DNA of 64,000 nucleotides from Psychrobacillus sp042944905 (GTDB taxonomy: Bacteria > Bacillota > Bacilli > Bacillales_A > Planococcaceae): the NCBI RefSeq assembly GCF_042944905.1, contig NZ_CP168496.1, positions 3,658,001 to 3,722,000 on the forward strand, read 5' to 3'. The translations under genes and the position numbers were made by a program. The notes below the pieces were generated by a model, which was given only the letters and a program-made list of their open reading frames with translations, was not told the origin of the DNA and made no database searches. This document shows, in pieces, positions 17,045 through 25,980 of the stretch; within the stretch, counting starts at the first letter, position 1, and the number at the start of each line of letters is the position of its first letter.

Positions 17045-18067
17045 TTATACTACATTTTCCGTCTCTTTCTCAGGTTTATCCATAACACTTGTGCTGTGAA
17101 TCGGCTGTACTTTTGATGCTGGGTCAATATATACCTTTGCATTACTAATCGCTGTTGGTGCTTCGCCAAATCCGCTCGCGATCAACTTTACTTTTCCTTC
17201 ATATGTGCAAATATCACCCGCAGCATATATTCCTGGAATATTCGTTTCCATTTTTGAATTGACGACAATGCTGTTTTTCTCCAGATTAAATCCCCAATTT
17301 TTGATTGGACCAAGAGAAGATACGAAACCATAATTGACAATGACATCGTCCACGTCAATGACCTTCATTTCTGTACCTTTTACTTCATTTAACACGACAT
17401 GCGTAATTTTATCTTTTCCAATAAACTCCGCGGGAACGAATGGAGTCAGTACATCGACAGTAGAAGTCATCAACGTTTCCACTGTATGTTCATGCGCGCG
17501 GAATTTATCACGGCGATGTGCTAACGTTACTTTTTCTGCAACTGTCTCCAGCATAAGAGCCCAATCCACTGCAGAATCTCCACCACCAAATAGTTGTACT
17601 TTTTTCCCTGCAAATTGCTGTAAATCATTGATAAAATAATGCAGATTGCTTTCTTCGAATCTAGCGGCATTTGGAAGATCCAGCTTCTTCGGTTGGAATG
17701 CACCATTTCCAGCTGTAATAATGATTGTTTTAGTAAAATGGGACTCTTTATTAGTCGTAAGTTTAAAAGAATTGTCTGGCTGTCTTTCTATCTCTTCCAT
17801 CGCTTCATTTAAACAAACTGTTTGTTCAAATTGAGTCATTTGTTCCTTTAATCTATCTACGAGTTGTTGTGCTGTTATTTTTGGGAAACCCGCAACATCG
17901 TAAATATACTTTTCCGGGTATAATGCTGATAGTTGTCCTCCAAGCTGCGGGAGGCTTTCGATAATTTTGCAAGACATATTTCGAAGGCCTGCATAAAAAG
18001 CAGTGAATAAGCCAACGGGCCCTCCTCCGATTATGGTTACATCAAAAACTTCGTTGTTGTGAGACAA
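17045..18067 (-). CDS. ferredoxin/flavodoxin-NADP+ reductase-like flavoprotein (YumC type), candidate PaaE substitute
   Basis: The protein (340 residues from the chosen start) is a thioredoxin-reductase-fold oxidoreductase with FAD motif IIGGGPVGLFTAFYAG, an NADP motif QLFGGGDSAVDWAL, and IPGIYAAGDICTYEG near the end, but no CxxC pair. That combination defines the YumC-type ferredoxin-NADP reductases. The TTG at 18,067 lies 7 bp after GGAGG and is a better start than the TTG two codons upstream. It sits between paaK and paaA, in a cluster that lacks PaaE, so it may deliver electrons to the epoxidase, probably through a ferredoxin. That role is inference. Confidence 0.85.
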   Translation of the reverse strand: MSHNNEVFDVTIIGGGPVGLFTAFYAGLRNMSCKIIESLPQLGGQLSALYPEKYIYDVAGFPKITAQQLVDRLKEQMTQFEQTVCLNEAMEEIERQPDNSFKLTTNKESHFTKTIIITAGNGAFQPKKLDLPNAARFEESNLHYFINDLQQFAGKKVQLFGGGDSAVDWALMLETVAEKVTLAHRRDKFRAHEHTVETLMTSTVDVLTPFVPAEFIGKDKITHVVLNEVKGTEMKVIDVDDVIVNYGFVSSLGPIKNWGFNLEKNSIVVNSKMETNIPGIYAAGDICTYEGKVKLIASGFGEAPTAISNAKVYIDPASKVQPIHSTSVMDKPEKETENVV

Positions 18068-18092
18068 ATTCAATTCCTCCTTCTAAATGGGC

Positions 18093-19421
18093 TTATACTC
18101 CAATTACCTTTTGATCTCTGTTATCTACAACACGAATCGCTTTTCCTTCTGATCTTGGTATTGTTTTAGGGCGATTGAAAACGATGTCCATAGACACTAA
18201 ACAGGTCGATTTCATCAAATTTTGAACTTTTCTTTGCAATTGAATTATCCTCGAATCACTCAAATCACCAGCAATCGTTTCATATAAAATGTTATCAATT
18301 TCTACATGAAGCTCTGCACTGTCCATTGCGTCTTTTCTTATTAAATGTATTTGATAATGTGGCACTAAATTTTCTACCTGTAGAAGAACCCGTTCTACTT
18401 CCGACGGAAAGACATTTACCCCGCGAATAATCATCATGTCATCTGTGCGACCTTTTACTCGCGACATTCTCGTTGTTGTTCTGCCGCATTTGCACTTCTC
18501 ACGTGTGATGGATGAGATATCACCTGTGCGATATCGAATAATTGGAAGTGCTTCCTTTGTTAAACTTGTAAAAACTAGTTCCCCTTCTTCCCCATCAGCA
18601 ACAGGTTCTAGCGTTTCAGGATTAATAACTTCAATGTAAAAGTGATCTTCCTGCACATGTAAGCCACTTTGTGCTTCGTGACATTCAACGGAGACACCTG
18701 GTCCAATGATTTCACTTAATCCATATATATCAATTGCTTTCAAATCGAACGTTTGCTCAAGTTTCTCTCGCATTTCTTCTGACCATGGCTCTGCTCCGAA
18801 AATTCCATACTCCATGGACGATTGCCTCGGATCCATACCTCTTTCTTTCATTTTCTCCGCTATATTCAACATGTAAGAAGGCGTTCCGCATATACCTCTT
18901 GGTTTAAAATCTTCTATCAACGTAATCTGTCTTTCCGTATTTCCTCCAGACATAGGTACAACCGCTGCTCCAAGCACTTCCGCCCCGTAATGAAGTCCGA
19001 TTCCTCCTGTAAACAAACCGTAGCCATATGCATTATGGAAAATGTCTGACTTTTTTCCACCTGCAGCCACAATTGAACGCGCTACAACTTCAGCCCACAT
19101 GTCTATATCTTTTGCTGTATATCCAACGACTGTAGGTTTACCGCTCGTTCCAGAAGATCCGTGTATTCGAACTACCTCTTCTTGTGGTACTGCGAATAAA
19201 CCGAATGGATACTGATCCCGCAAGTCCTGTTTTAACGTAAATGGTAACTTTGATAGATCTTCTAAACTTTGAATATCGTCCGGAGTAATCCCAAGCTCTT
19301 CGAATTTCTTACGATAAAATGCTACATTTTCATAAACGTTCCTAACCGTATTGCTAAGCCGTTCAAACTGAAGAGATTCCATTTCATTCCGCGTCATTGT
19401 TTCTACTTGTGGATTATACAA
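18093..19421 (-). CDS. paaK: phenylacetate-CoA ligase
   Basis: The 442-residue adenylate-forming enzyme is typical PaaK: the ATP loop RIHGSSGTSGKPTVVGYT, YGYGLFTGGIGLHYGAE, IYGLSEIIGPGVS, YRTGDISSI and KGRTDDMMIIRGVNVFPSEVE are all present. It activates phenylacetate to phenylacetyl-CoA with ATP. The start codon is TTG, eight bases after GAGGGGG; the nearby ATG pair runs into a stop. It is the first gene of the paaK-reductase block; a palindrome lies upstream at 19,486. Confidence 0.93.
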   Translation of the reverse strand: MYNPQVETMTRNEMESLQFERLSNTVRNVYENVAFYRKKFEELGITPDDIQSLEDLSKLPFTLKQDLRDQYPFGLFAVPQEEVVRIHGSSGTSGKPTVVGYTAKDIDMWAEVVARSIVAAGGKKSDIFHNAYGYGLFTGGIGLHYGAEVLGAAVVPMSGGNTERQITLIEDFKPRGICGTPSYMLNIAEKMKERGMDPRQSSMEYGIFGAEPWSEEMREKLEQTFDLKAIDIYGLSEIIGPGVSVECHEAQSGLHVQEDHFYIEVINPETLEPVADGEEGELVFTSLTKEALPIIRYRTGDISSITREKCKCGRTTTRMSRVKGRTDDMMIIRGVNVFPSEVERVLLQVENLVPHYQIHLIRKDAMDSAELHVEIDNILYETIAGDLSDSRIIQLQRKVQNLMKSTCLVSMDIVFNRPKTIPRSEGKAIRVVDNRDQKVIGV

Positions 19422-19485
19422 ACATCATACCCCCTCAAATTCAATAATATAAATCTATATATAACACTTTAAAAACGATAATAAC

Positions 19486-19505
19486 ATAATCAGTAATATG
19501 ATTAT
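19486..19505 (-). promoter_or_regulatory. Palindrome upstream of paaK (putative operator)
   Basis: ATAATCA and TGATTAT are perfect inverted arms around six bases. The site is 65 bp upstream of the TTG start. On the minus strand it is preceded by TATAAT and by TTGACT further up, although their spacing (22) is not ideal. It shares AT-rich TGATTATGTTAT-like sequence with the paaA operator only loosely. Confidence 0.4.
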
Positions 19506-19630
19506 AGATTAATAGTTGAGGAACTTGAAGTCAACACAAAATTCAGAAAATAATTTTTCCTTTCTAATTTAGAATCCCTGCAATAGTTACAAAAATGGCC
19601 ATTCACTTTATCAAGTATTTAGACAATATT

Positions 19631-19664
19631 AAACACCTCTCCAATTAACAGCAGAGAGGTGTTT
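19631..19664. terminator. Hairpin between the DinB-like gene and paaK
   Basis: AAACACCTCT pairs with AGAGGTGTTT around a 14-base loop, with GAATTTTTTC on the plus side. The T tract suits plus-strand transcripts better, but the neighbouring genes are on the minus strand, so its use is unclear. The rest of the 390-bp gap shows no gene. Confidence 0.5.
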
Positions 19665-19766
19665 GAATTTTTTCTATTCATTTGTAGTGAGTAAACTGAA
19701 TTATTTATTACAATAGACTAATTTATTTTTCCATTCACCGTTTGCATTTTATGCAATGTATGCGCT

Positions 19767-19806
19767 GTTCCTCATTCATACTCCAATTGTGTTAGAACCT
19801 GGCACC
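19767..19806. repeat. Dispersed palindromic repeat, copy 1 (left arm degenerate)
   Basis: The right arm TTAGAACCTGGCACC is intact; the left half only keeps GTTCCTCATT. It ends 6 bp before the stop of the DinB-like gene on the opposite strand. Confidence 0.7.
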
Positions 19807-19811
19807 ATAAA

Positions 19812-20282
19812 TTATTGCATTTCTTTTGTTGGACCCATAACGCCAGGTACTTTTAGATCTGCTTGACGTAGTAATACTGTCATTTGACCGCGGTGATGTG
19901 TTTGATGGTCAATTAAGCCGCGTAAAAATTTTCCACGTGCTATTGGCCCAACAAATCCAGCTATTTCTTCCAGCAACATTTCATCTGTCAGCTTAGCCGC
20001 CTCTGTTTTATATGCATCGACAGCCTTTTCATAAGCCTTTACAATCTCTGATACATCTGTTGGCATTGCCTGATCTCGTCCAGGTCCAGGAATTTCTAAG
20101 CCTGCAAAATGACCAAACGCTCCTGCAGCACCAACTAAATGCCAAGCTAACCAACCAAGCGTATTATGTCCTTCAACAATTGCTTGGTCTAACTTATCAT
20201 TTGTCATCGCTTTGAAAACATTTAATGTTCCTTCTGCCGAGGTTGTCCAATCTTCTATAAAATCCTCTACTTTACGATACAC
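19812..20282 (-). CDS. DinB-family protein
   Basis: The protein (156 residues from GTG at 20,282, eight bases after AGGAG) is a four-helix DinB/DfsB-like protein. The metal-site histidines appear in VEGHNTLGWLAWHLVGA (about 38-52) and LIDHQTHHRGQMTVLLRQ (about 126-143). DinB-like proteins are putative metal-dependent thiol S-transferases or related enzymes, often stress induced; the substrate is unknown. A longer frame begins 22 codons upstream but lacks a ribosome site. It is monocistronic. Confidence 0.85.
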   Translation of the reverse strand: MYRKVEDFIEDWTTSAEGTLNVFKAMTNDKLDQAIVEGHNTLGWLAWHLVGAAGAFGHFAGLEIPGPGRDQAMPTDVSEIVKAYEKAVDAYKTEAAKLTDEMLLEEIAGFVGPIARGKFLRGLIDHQTHHRGQMTVLLRQADLKVPGVMGPTKEMQ

Positions 20283-20454
20283 ACATATCACTCCTGTTTT
20301 TAAATAGATTCTCTTCTCTATCATAGCTATTGGGTATATTGGGTGCAACTTATGGATATGGAAATTATCAGAAACTTTTCTTCCTTTATATAAACATGTT
20401 TCTGTTTAAGCATGCTAGAATAATTAAGAAAGACAAAATATTGGAGGAATAATA

Positions 20455-21696
20455 ATGTTAACTAACTTTGAAGAGAATTTACAAAAATATGCAAAACTAT
20501 TAGTTGCAAAAGGAATCAATGTTCAACCAGGTGATTGGGTAAAAATGACCATTACCGTGGATCAAGCTCCATTAGCTCAGTTAATCACGAAAGAGGCTTA
20601 TGGTTTAGGTGCTGAAAAGGTCATTATCAAATGGTCCGATGACGAAATTAGTAAACTACATTATTTACACCAACCTATAGAAGTGTTGACCGACATTCCT
20701 GATTATGAAATTCAAGAATCCGAAGACCATGTATTAAACCATCGCGTGAGCCGTCTTTCTATTGTGTCCAGTGATCCAGGCTTACTAAATGAAGTTGATC
20801 CGGCTAAAATTGCGGCATACCAAAATGTAGCTGGAAAGGCGTTCCAAGCGCAACGCAAGGCAACTCAAAATGACGATTTAAAATGGACTGTTGCCGCTGC
20901 TGCTGGAGCTGGTTGGGCTGCACAAGTATTCCCTGACTTGGAAATTTCCGAAGAACAAGTCGATGCATTATGGGACCAAATCTTCAAATCTAGTCGTGTC
21001 TATGCAGAAGATCCAATTGCTGCCTGGGACGAACATAAGAAAATTTTGAATGAAAAAGCAGCAAAATTGAATGAAGCACAGTTCGATGCTTTACACTATA
21101 CTGCGCCGGGTACTGATTTAACTTTAGGTTTACCGAAGAACCATATTTGGGCTTGTGCTGAAAGTTATAATCCTAAAGGGGAAGAGTTTATTGCCAACAT
21201 GCCTACCGAGGAAGTCTTCACTGCTCCAGATACACATCGTATGGAAGGTGTAGTACGCAGCACAAAACCACTAAGCTATGCCGGTACACTAATTGAAGGC
21301 ATCGAAGTGCATTTTAAAGATGGCAAAATTGTAGATATCTCTGCTGAAAAAGGAGATGAAACAATTAAAAAATTAGTTTTTGACAATGAAGGTGGGACAG
21401 GACTAGGTGAAGTAGCGCTTGTTCCAGATCCGTCTCCTATCTCTCAATCGGGTGTTACTTTCTTTAACACACTATTTGACGAAAATGCATCCAATCACTT
21501 AGCAATCGGCGCAGCTTACCCTACTACGATTCAAGGCGGGACGAAAATGAGTCAAGAAGAATTATTAAAAAATGGTATGAACACTTCCATTGTTCATGTG
21601 GATTTCATGATTGGATCTGACAAGATGGATATTGATGGCATCAAACCAGATGGCACCATCGTTCCAATCTTCCGTAATGGAGACTGGGCATTTTAA
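20455..21696 (+). CDS. M29-family metallo-aminopeptidase (aminopeptidase T/AmpS type)
   Basis: The 413-residue protein matches the thermophilic aminopeptidase M29 family: NFEENLQKYAKLLV at the start, DLTLGLPKNHIW, the metal-ligand glutamate in MPTEEVFTAPD, GLGEVALVPDPSPIS, NHLAIGAAYPTT and the final HVDFMIGSDKMDIDG with His and Asp ligands. The length is typical. It removes N-terminal residues from peptides in the cytoplasm, usually with Co2+ or Zn2+. ATG follows TTGGAGGAA. It stands alone between two minus-strand genes. Confidence 0.93.
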   Translation: MLTNFEENLQKYAKLLVAKGINVQPGDWVKMTITVDQAPLAQLITKEAYGLGAEKVIIKWSDDEISKLHYLHQPIEVLTDIPDYEIQESEDHVLNHRVSRLSIVSSDPGLLNEVDPAKIAAYQNVAGKAFQAQRKATQNDDLKWTVAAAAGAGWAAQVFPDLEISEEQVDALWDQIFKSSRVYAEDPIAAWDEHKKILNEKAAKLNEAQFDALHYTAPGTDLTLGLPKNHIWACAESYNPKGEEFIANMPTEEVFTAPDTHRMEGVVRSTKPLSYAGTLIEGIEVHFKDGKIVDISAEKGDETIKKLVFDNEGGTGLGEVALVPDPSPISQSGVTFFNTLFDENASNHLAIGAAYPTTIQGGTKMSQEELLKNGMNTSIVHVDFMIGSDKMDIDGIKPDGTIVPIFRNGDWAF

Positions 21697-21782
21697 TTGT
21701 TTTTTATATCATGTAACTGCAAAAGCCCAAGGGATACAGCTTCGTTTTTTGGAGCTATCTTCTTGGTTTTTTTGCTGCATAA

Positions 21783-22306
21783 TTACTGATTTAATCGACT
21801 TATAATTTCAGCATAGAGCTCTTCAACAGGTCGAGAACTATTAAGCATCAAAACAGGACTAATTGATAACTTCATTTGATAGGATTGTTCCGCATAAGTT
21901 CCAGCCATGTTTTTATCCTCTTCCGTCAAATACGTTTTACACCACTCTAAAAAGTCATTCGTGTATTTTCCATTTTCGCCAAGCCACATCCCACGGTCCA
22001 TTTCTCTGTTCCGTAATCGTTCCATACGTACTGCTTCATCGAGAAAAAGAAAAACTAAAACATCACGGCAATAAAACCTTCAGAACACCATGAAAAGACG
22101 GAGCCAGAAACCACATAGCTAGTGCCAGATTCCATGTCTTTTCGATGCATTTCTACACGTTTTTCAACCGGATTATTTTCCTTAAAGGAATCGTCTGTCC
22201 AAAGATAATTATTCGTATCAATCCATTTAATATTTTCTTTTTCACTGATAAACCTTGCTAAGGTGCTTTTGCCAGTACCGGAGCCGCCAATTATTTGGAT
22301 TTTCAC
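21783..22306 (-). pseudogene. Frameshifted P-loop nucleotide kinase-like gene
   Basis: The first part (22,306 leftward) has a Walker A, IIGGSGTGKSTLARFISE, and DTNNYLW, resembling the small topology-modulation/adenylate-kinase-like ATPases of Bacilli. Near 22,060 the frame closes with a TAG after FIAVMF; shifting one frame continues as DVLVFLFLDEAVRMERLRNRE through to residue-like ISRLNQ at 21,783. One indel explains this. No slippery site is obvious, so I read it as a pseudogene or a sequencing error. The product would have been about 175 residues. Confidence 0.75.
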
Positions 22307-22352
22307 TTACATGACACTCCCTGATTTAGGTTAATTCTTTTGTATAACACTA

Positions 22353-22399
22353 GGTGTCAGGTTCTCATTGTATTCTGAATTGGTTTGGAATCAGGCACC
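22353..22399. repeat. Dispersed palindromic repeat, copy 2
   Basis: GGTGTCAGGTTCTCATTG and GGAATCAGGCACC flank TATTCTGAATT. It is intergenic, 46 bp upstream of the broken kinase gene and 15 bp past the stop of the UPF0158 gene. Confidence 0.8.
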
Positions 22400-22414
22400 C
22401 TAGATTGATCGCAC

Positions 22415-22867
22415 CTAGGTTAGATTTTTGGCGTAACCTTCTAACCACTCCTCCATTCTACTTTTTGCACATTCGTATTCAAAAGCATGCCATTGCTCCT
22501 CGATTCCCAATTCGTTTACTTTCTCCTTGAAAAATCGAAAAGGCTTTCTTCCATTAAGTATATCCAGTAATCTAACCACATGATCCGCATTTTGTTTATT
22601 AGTGAATTGGACCATTACATCATAAGCTTCGTTAGATGATATTTGGGGAATCTCAACTAGAAATTCAGTAGCTTCTTCATCATCCCAATCAATCCCAGGT
22701 TCTCCCGTTAGAGATTCATCTGCATCCAAAAGGATTTCTCCTGTTTGGCAATTCAAGACATATAATATTTCGTTATCTCCCTGTAAATAAGCATCTACTA
22801 GCTCGTCAATCACTTTCAATTTCTTCACTTCTTTCAAATAAAGTTTTAAGTAACTTGAATCGCACAT
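22415..22867 (-). CDS. UPF0158 family protein
   Basis: The 150-residue acidic protein matches the uncharacterised UPF0158 family: LVDAYLQGDNEILYVLNCQTGEILLD, then WDDEEATEFLVEIPQISSNEAYDVMVQF and GRKPFRFFKEKVNELGIEEQWHAFE. The FKEKV..LGI..QWHAFE block is its best known signature. No enzymatic motif is visible. The start is not certain because no strong ribosome site precedes the first ATG. Confidence 0.8.
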   Translation of the reverse strand: MCDSSYLKLYLKEVKKLKVIDELVDAYLQGDNEILYVLNCQTGEILLDADESLTGEPGIDWDDEEATEFLVEIPQISSNEAYDVMVQFTNKQNADHVVRLLDILNGRKPFRFFKEKVNELGIEEQWHAFEYECAKSRMEEWLEGYAKNLT

Positions 22868-22908
22868 TTCTTACTTACAAAGTTCTCAATGATTCTTTGT
22901 TATTGTTT

Positions 22909-23829
22909 TCACGTACATTTGGTTGGATCTATTTTTGTCTCTTCCCATTCCCCTTGATTCCTTCGAATTAATTGGGAGATTAGCACATCGGTATCGTTCG
23001 TTAATTGGACGAAGATGAATCGATAATCGTTGCCATCCGTACCGATTATATCAATGATTTTCACGTAACCATCCATTTTTGTAGGCAATCTTTTTTTAAT
23101 TAGTTTGCACCAATTCCCATATTCAATATCTACTACATCTTCTCCTTGTTGACGCCAGCCGTGATATGCAGCGCATAGAAAATCTTCGCCGATCAACTCG
23201 ATATTATCTATTTTGTAATTATCCTCTTCCTTTAGAATTGAAACAGTACCGTAATGATATTCGAAAGCGGATACGCCTTTCTCTGTCCCGTTAATCGTTT
23301 CAAGTTCGATGAAAAATCGAATAGGTTGGTCGCTATTTTGATTGGGAAGTTTATATAATTTAATCAAATTCGTATGTCCGATGCCTTCGAAAGAAGAAAG
23401 ATAGGTTGAATAGGACACTTTTTGTTTATAGACTTTGGCGAAGAAATTGTACGCAATCGGGAATGGGATCCTCGCCCATCCTACTGTACCGCAGCCTGCA
23501 ATTAGTTTGTTTGTTTGATTTTCAGCTTCCCGTAAAATGCTAAAATAATTGAAGAGCATATTTTCCGGCGTATCCATCAAAGACGGTGGAAGATCAATTT
23601 GATCAAAAGTTTTATCATAATATGGATTGAAAAATTGATAGCCGAATAATCGATTATTCAAGATGGCACGACGGGATGGACGAAAATATTTTTCAGCATC
23701 TATTTGTTGATAGGTTTCTTTTTCGTTTTTAATTTCGCGTTGGGCCAATTGTTGTTTTTGACTTTCCGCTCCCATGAAATAAATGGATGTATCGCGCTTT
23801 TTAAATCCAAAACGCTTTATAAACCTCAC
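22909..23829 (-). CDS. conserved hypothetical protein, 306 residues
   Basis: I do not recognise this protein. It is hydrophilic, with no signal peptide or membrane segment, and begins MRFIKRFGFKKRDTSIYF. The N-terminal third is basic and glutamine-rich (residues about 20-50); the middle holds aromatic-rich FFNPYYDKTFDQIDLPPS and FAKVYKQKVSYSTYLSSFEGIGH; the C-terminal part alternates beta-like strands (YVKIIDIIGTDGNDYRFIFVQL). It overlaps nothing and uses normal codons, so it is probably real. It lies upstream of UPF0158 on the same strand, 42 bp away, and may be co-transcribed. Confidence 0.65.
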   Translation of the reverse strand: MRFIKRFGFKKRDTSIYFMGAESQKQQLAQREIKNEKETYQQIDAEKYFRPSRRAILNNRLFGYQFFNPYYDKTFDQIDLPPSLMDTPENMLFNYFSILREAENQTNKLIAGCGTVGWARIPFPIAYNFFAKVYKQKVSYSTYLSSFEGIGHTNLIKLYKLPNQNSDQPIRFFIELETINGTEKGVSAFEYHYGTVSILKEEDNYKIDNIELIGEDFLCAAYHGWRQQGEDVVDIEYGNWCKLIKKRLPTKMDGYVKIIDIIGTDGNDYRFIFVQLTNDTDVLISQLIRRNQGEWEETKIDPTKCT

Positions 23830-24014
23830 TTTGCAACTCCCCTTCTCTTCTATTTTCTATAACATATGCCATAGACAAAAAAGAGTTTTTTTGGGTAATC
23901 CATTTAGAAAATTCTGCTTTGCTATTTCCATGTATGTGACTTTCCATGTACAAGTGTAAGAATATTATGTATAATTTGGTAATATCATATTTTACAAGTA
24001 AAGTAGGGAAAAAT

Positions 24015-25049
24015 ATGGATCCAACACGACTTACCAAACTTAAGTCTACGAAAAAAAGAAGAATTTTATATACAGTACTTATAATTTCCATGTTACTCCT
24101 ATCAGGCGTTATCGTTTTTGCAATTAATCTGTCTCTTGAAACGAGCAAAGCGACATCCAAAATGTTTGATCCTTTGGATGGTTCAACAGAAAATGAAAAT
24201 CATGTAAATCTGATAGCAGATGGCTCTCCATTTACGCTATTAATAGCAGGTATTGAACATGAAGAGGGAGAAAAAAACGGCCGGTCAGATGCGCTGATTT
24301 TAGCAACAGTTAATCCTAAGACAAAAAAAATATCGTTAGTTAGTATCCCACGTGACACAAGAGTTTACATAGAAGAATTAGGCTATGAGGATAAAATAAA
24401 TCATGCGTACTCTGTTGGAGGAATGAACTACACCATTAATACGTTGGAAAAATTATTAGATATTCCAATCGATTTTTATGTTTCCACTGACTTTCAAGGA
24501 TTTGAAGATATCGTGGATACAGTAGGAGGGGTCGATGTAGATGTACCATTTACATTTAAAGCTCAGCTTACGGAAAGCTTGAAGTGGAAAACATACACAA
24601 AAGGCCCAATGTTTTTAAATGGCAATGAAGCACTGGCTTATGTACGTATGCGTAAAAAAGATCCAGAAGGCGATATGGGACGAAATGCACGTCAAAAACA
24701 AGTTATGCAAGAGGTTATAAATAAAGCCACAAGCCTGAGTAATATTACAAAAATTGATGATATGATAAGAGATGTTGGTAATAACGTAAAAACAAATATT
24801 CCAACCTCAGAATATTTTGCGTTTATTAAAATGTACCAAAAGATAAAAACATCCCCAATAGAGCAGTTACATCTGGAGGGATATGATAAAAAGCTCTATG
24901 ATAAGAAAGAAAAGAAAGATATATGGTACTTCTTTCCTAATGATGATTCTTTAAACAAATTAAAAGAATCATTGAAATGGAACTTAGATGATGCCGGACA
25001 AAGTGAAATAAAAACCAAGGAAGTAAATGATTTATCAACAGGAGACTAA
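24015..25049 (+). CDS. LytR-CpsA-Psr (LCP) family cell-wall glycopolymer ligase
   Basis: The protein (344 residues from ATG at 24,015 behind TAGGGA) has a short basic cytoplasmic start, one membrane segment (about 14-40, TVLIISMLLLSGVIVFAINL) and an extracellular LCP domain. Signature pieces are LLIAGIEHE, NGRSDALILATVNPKTKKI, VSIPRDTRVYI with the pyrophosphate-binding Arg and Asp, KINHAYSVGG, and YVRMRKKDPEGDMGRNARQKQV. LCP enzymes attach teichoic acids or capsule polymers to peptidoglycan. It is monocistronic, with a terminator immediately downstream. Confidence 0.92.
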   Translation: MDPTRLTKLKSTKKRRILYTVLIISMLLLSGVIVFAINLSLETSKATSKMFDPLDGSTENENHVNLIADGSPFTLLIAGIEHEEGEKNGRSDALILATVNPKTKKISLVSIPRDTRVYIEELGYEDKINHAYSVGGMNYTINTLEKLLDIPIDFYVSTDFQGFEDIVDTVGGVDVDVPFTFKAQLTESLKWKTYTKGPMFLNGNEALAYVRMRKKDPEGDMGRNARQKQVMQEVINKATSLSNITKIDDMIRDVGNNVKTNIPTSEYFAFIKMYQKIKTSPIEQLHLEGYDKKLYDKKEKKDIWYFFPNDDSLNKLKESLKWNLDDAGQSEIKTKEVNDLSTGD

Positions 25050-25080
25050 AACGAATCGGTCGTTAAGACTGATTCGTTTT
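25048..25080 (+). terminator. Terminator of the LCP gene
   Basis: AAACGAATC pairs with GATTCGTTT around 13 bases, followed by TACTTTG. It begins at the LCP stop codon. Confidence 0.75.
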
Positions 25081-25164
25081 ACTTTGTGCAGAGTAAAAGT
25101 CTTAATTCGAGTGATTTTTATAATTTCGTTGGTTTCTACCATTAATATTTCATTTGGAATGTCA

Positions 25165-25980
25165 TTATGCACGACGCATATATGCACGTACCGTGATTGG
25201 TGCAAAGATTGCTACAACGACGGCAGCTCCAATAAGAGAGGCGAACAGATCCCAACCTATGGTACCAGAGTTTGCAAGATCTCTAACCGCAGTGACAAGA
25301 TGCGAAATTGGGTTGATTTTTACAAACCACTGAAGAAAGTGGGGTAATGTCTCCGCTGGCACAAAAGCATTGGAAAGAAACGTCAGTGGAAACAGTACAA
25401 TCATCGAAATACCCTGTACACTTGAAGCAGTACGCGCAATGACACCGAAGAAGGCAAAGATCCAACTGACAGCCCAAGCACACACAATCACAAGAAGCCC
25501 AGCGATAACGACGTGACCTAAACCTCCGTCAGGTCGATAGCCCATGATATACCCCATGGTGAAAGTTAGCACGGTCGCAATTGTATACCGTATAGTGTCT
25601 GCCAATAGGGCTCCCGCTAACGGAGCAATACGTGCGATAGGCAGTGACTTGAATCGGTCGAACACTCCCTTATTCATATCCTCACGCAACTGAACCCCGG
25701 TGACAATTGAAGTCGTGATTACGGTCTGTACGAGGATGCCGGGAATGATAACCGGCAAATAGCTTTGCACGTCTCCGGAGATAGCCCCTCCAAAAATATA
25801 AGTAAACATTAGGGTGAAAATGATAGGCTGAAGCGTAACATCGAATAATTGCTCAGGTGTACGACGAATCTTCAGCAAGCCTCGATAGGCCATTGTTAGC
25901 GAATTACGTATTGTCTGACTGAAGCTCGTTTTGTTGCGTAGTTGACGGCCGGCAACTTGCTTAATTGAAGTACTTTTCAC
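25165..25980 (-). CDS. ABC-2 type exporter permease (DrrB-like)
   Basis: The 271-residue permease has the ABC-2 layout of six membrane segments: FTLMFTYIFGGAIS, the cytoplasmic loop REDMNKGVFDRFKSLPIARIAPLAGALLAD shared by DrrB proteins, and later SSVQGISMIVLFPLTFLSNAFVP, with PISHLVTAVRDL near the end. It overlaps the ATPase gene by 4 bp. The pair resembles daunorubicin-type drug exporters; the real substrate is unknown. Its GC content appears higher than that of its neighbours, which may mean transfer. Confidence 0.88.
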   Translation of the reverse strand: MKSTSIKQVAGRQLRNKTSFSQTIRNSLTMAYRGLLKIRRTPEQLFDVTLQPIIFTLMFTYIFGGAISGDVQSYLPVIIPGILVQTVITTSIVTGVQLREDMNKGVFDRFKSLPIARIAPLAGALLADTIRYTIATVLTFTMGYIMGYRPDGGLGHVVIAGLLVIVCAWAVSWIFAFFGVIARTASSVQGISMIVLFPLTFLSNAFVPAETLPHFLQWFVKINPISHLVTAVRDLANSGTIGWDLFASLIGAAVVVAIFAPITVRAYMRRA

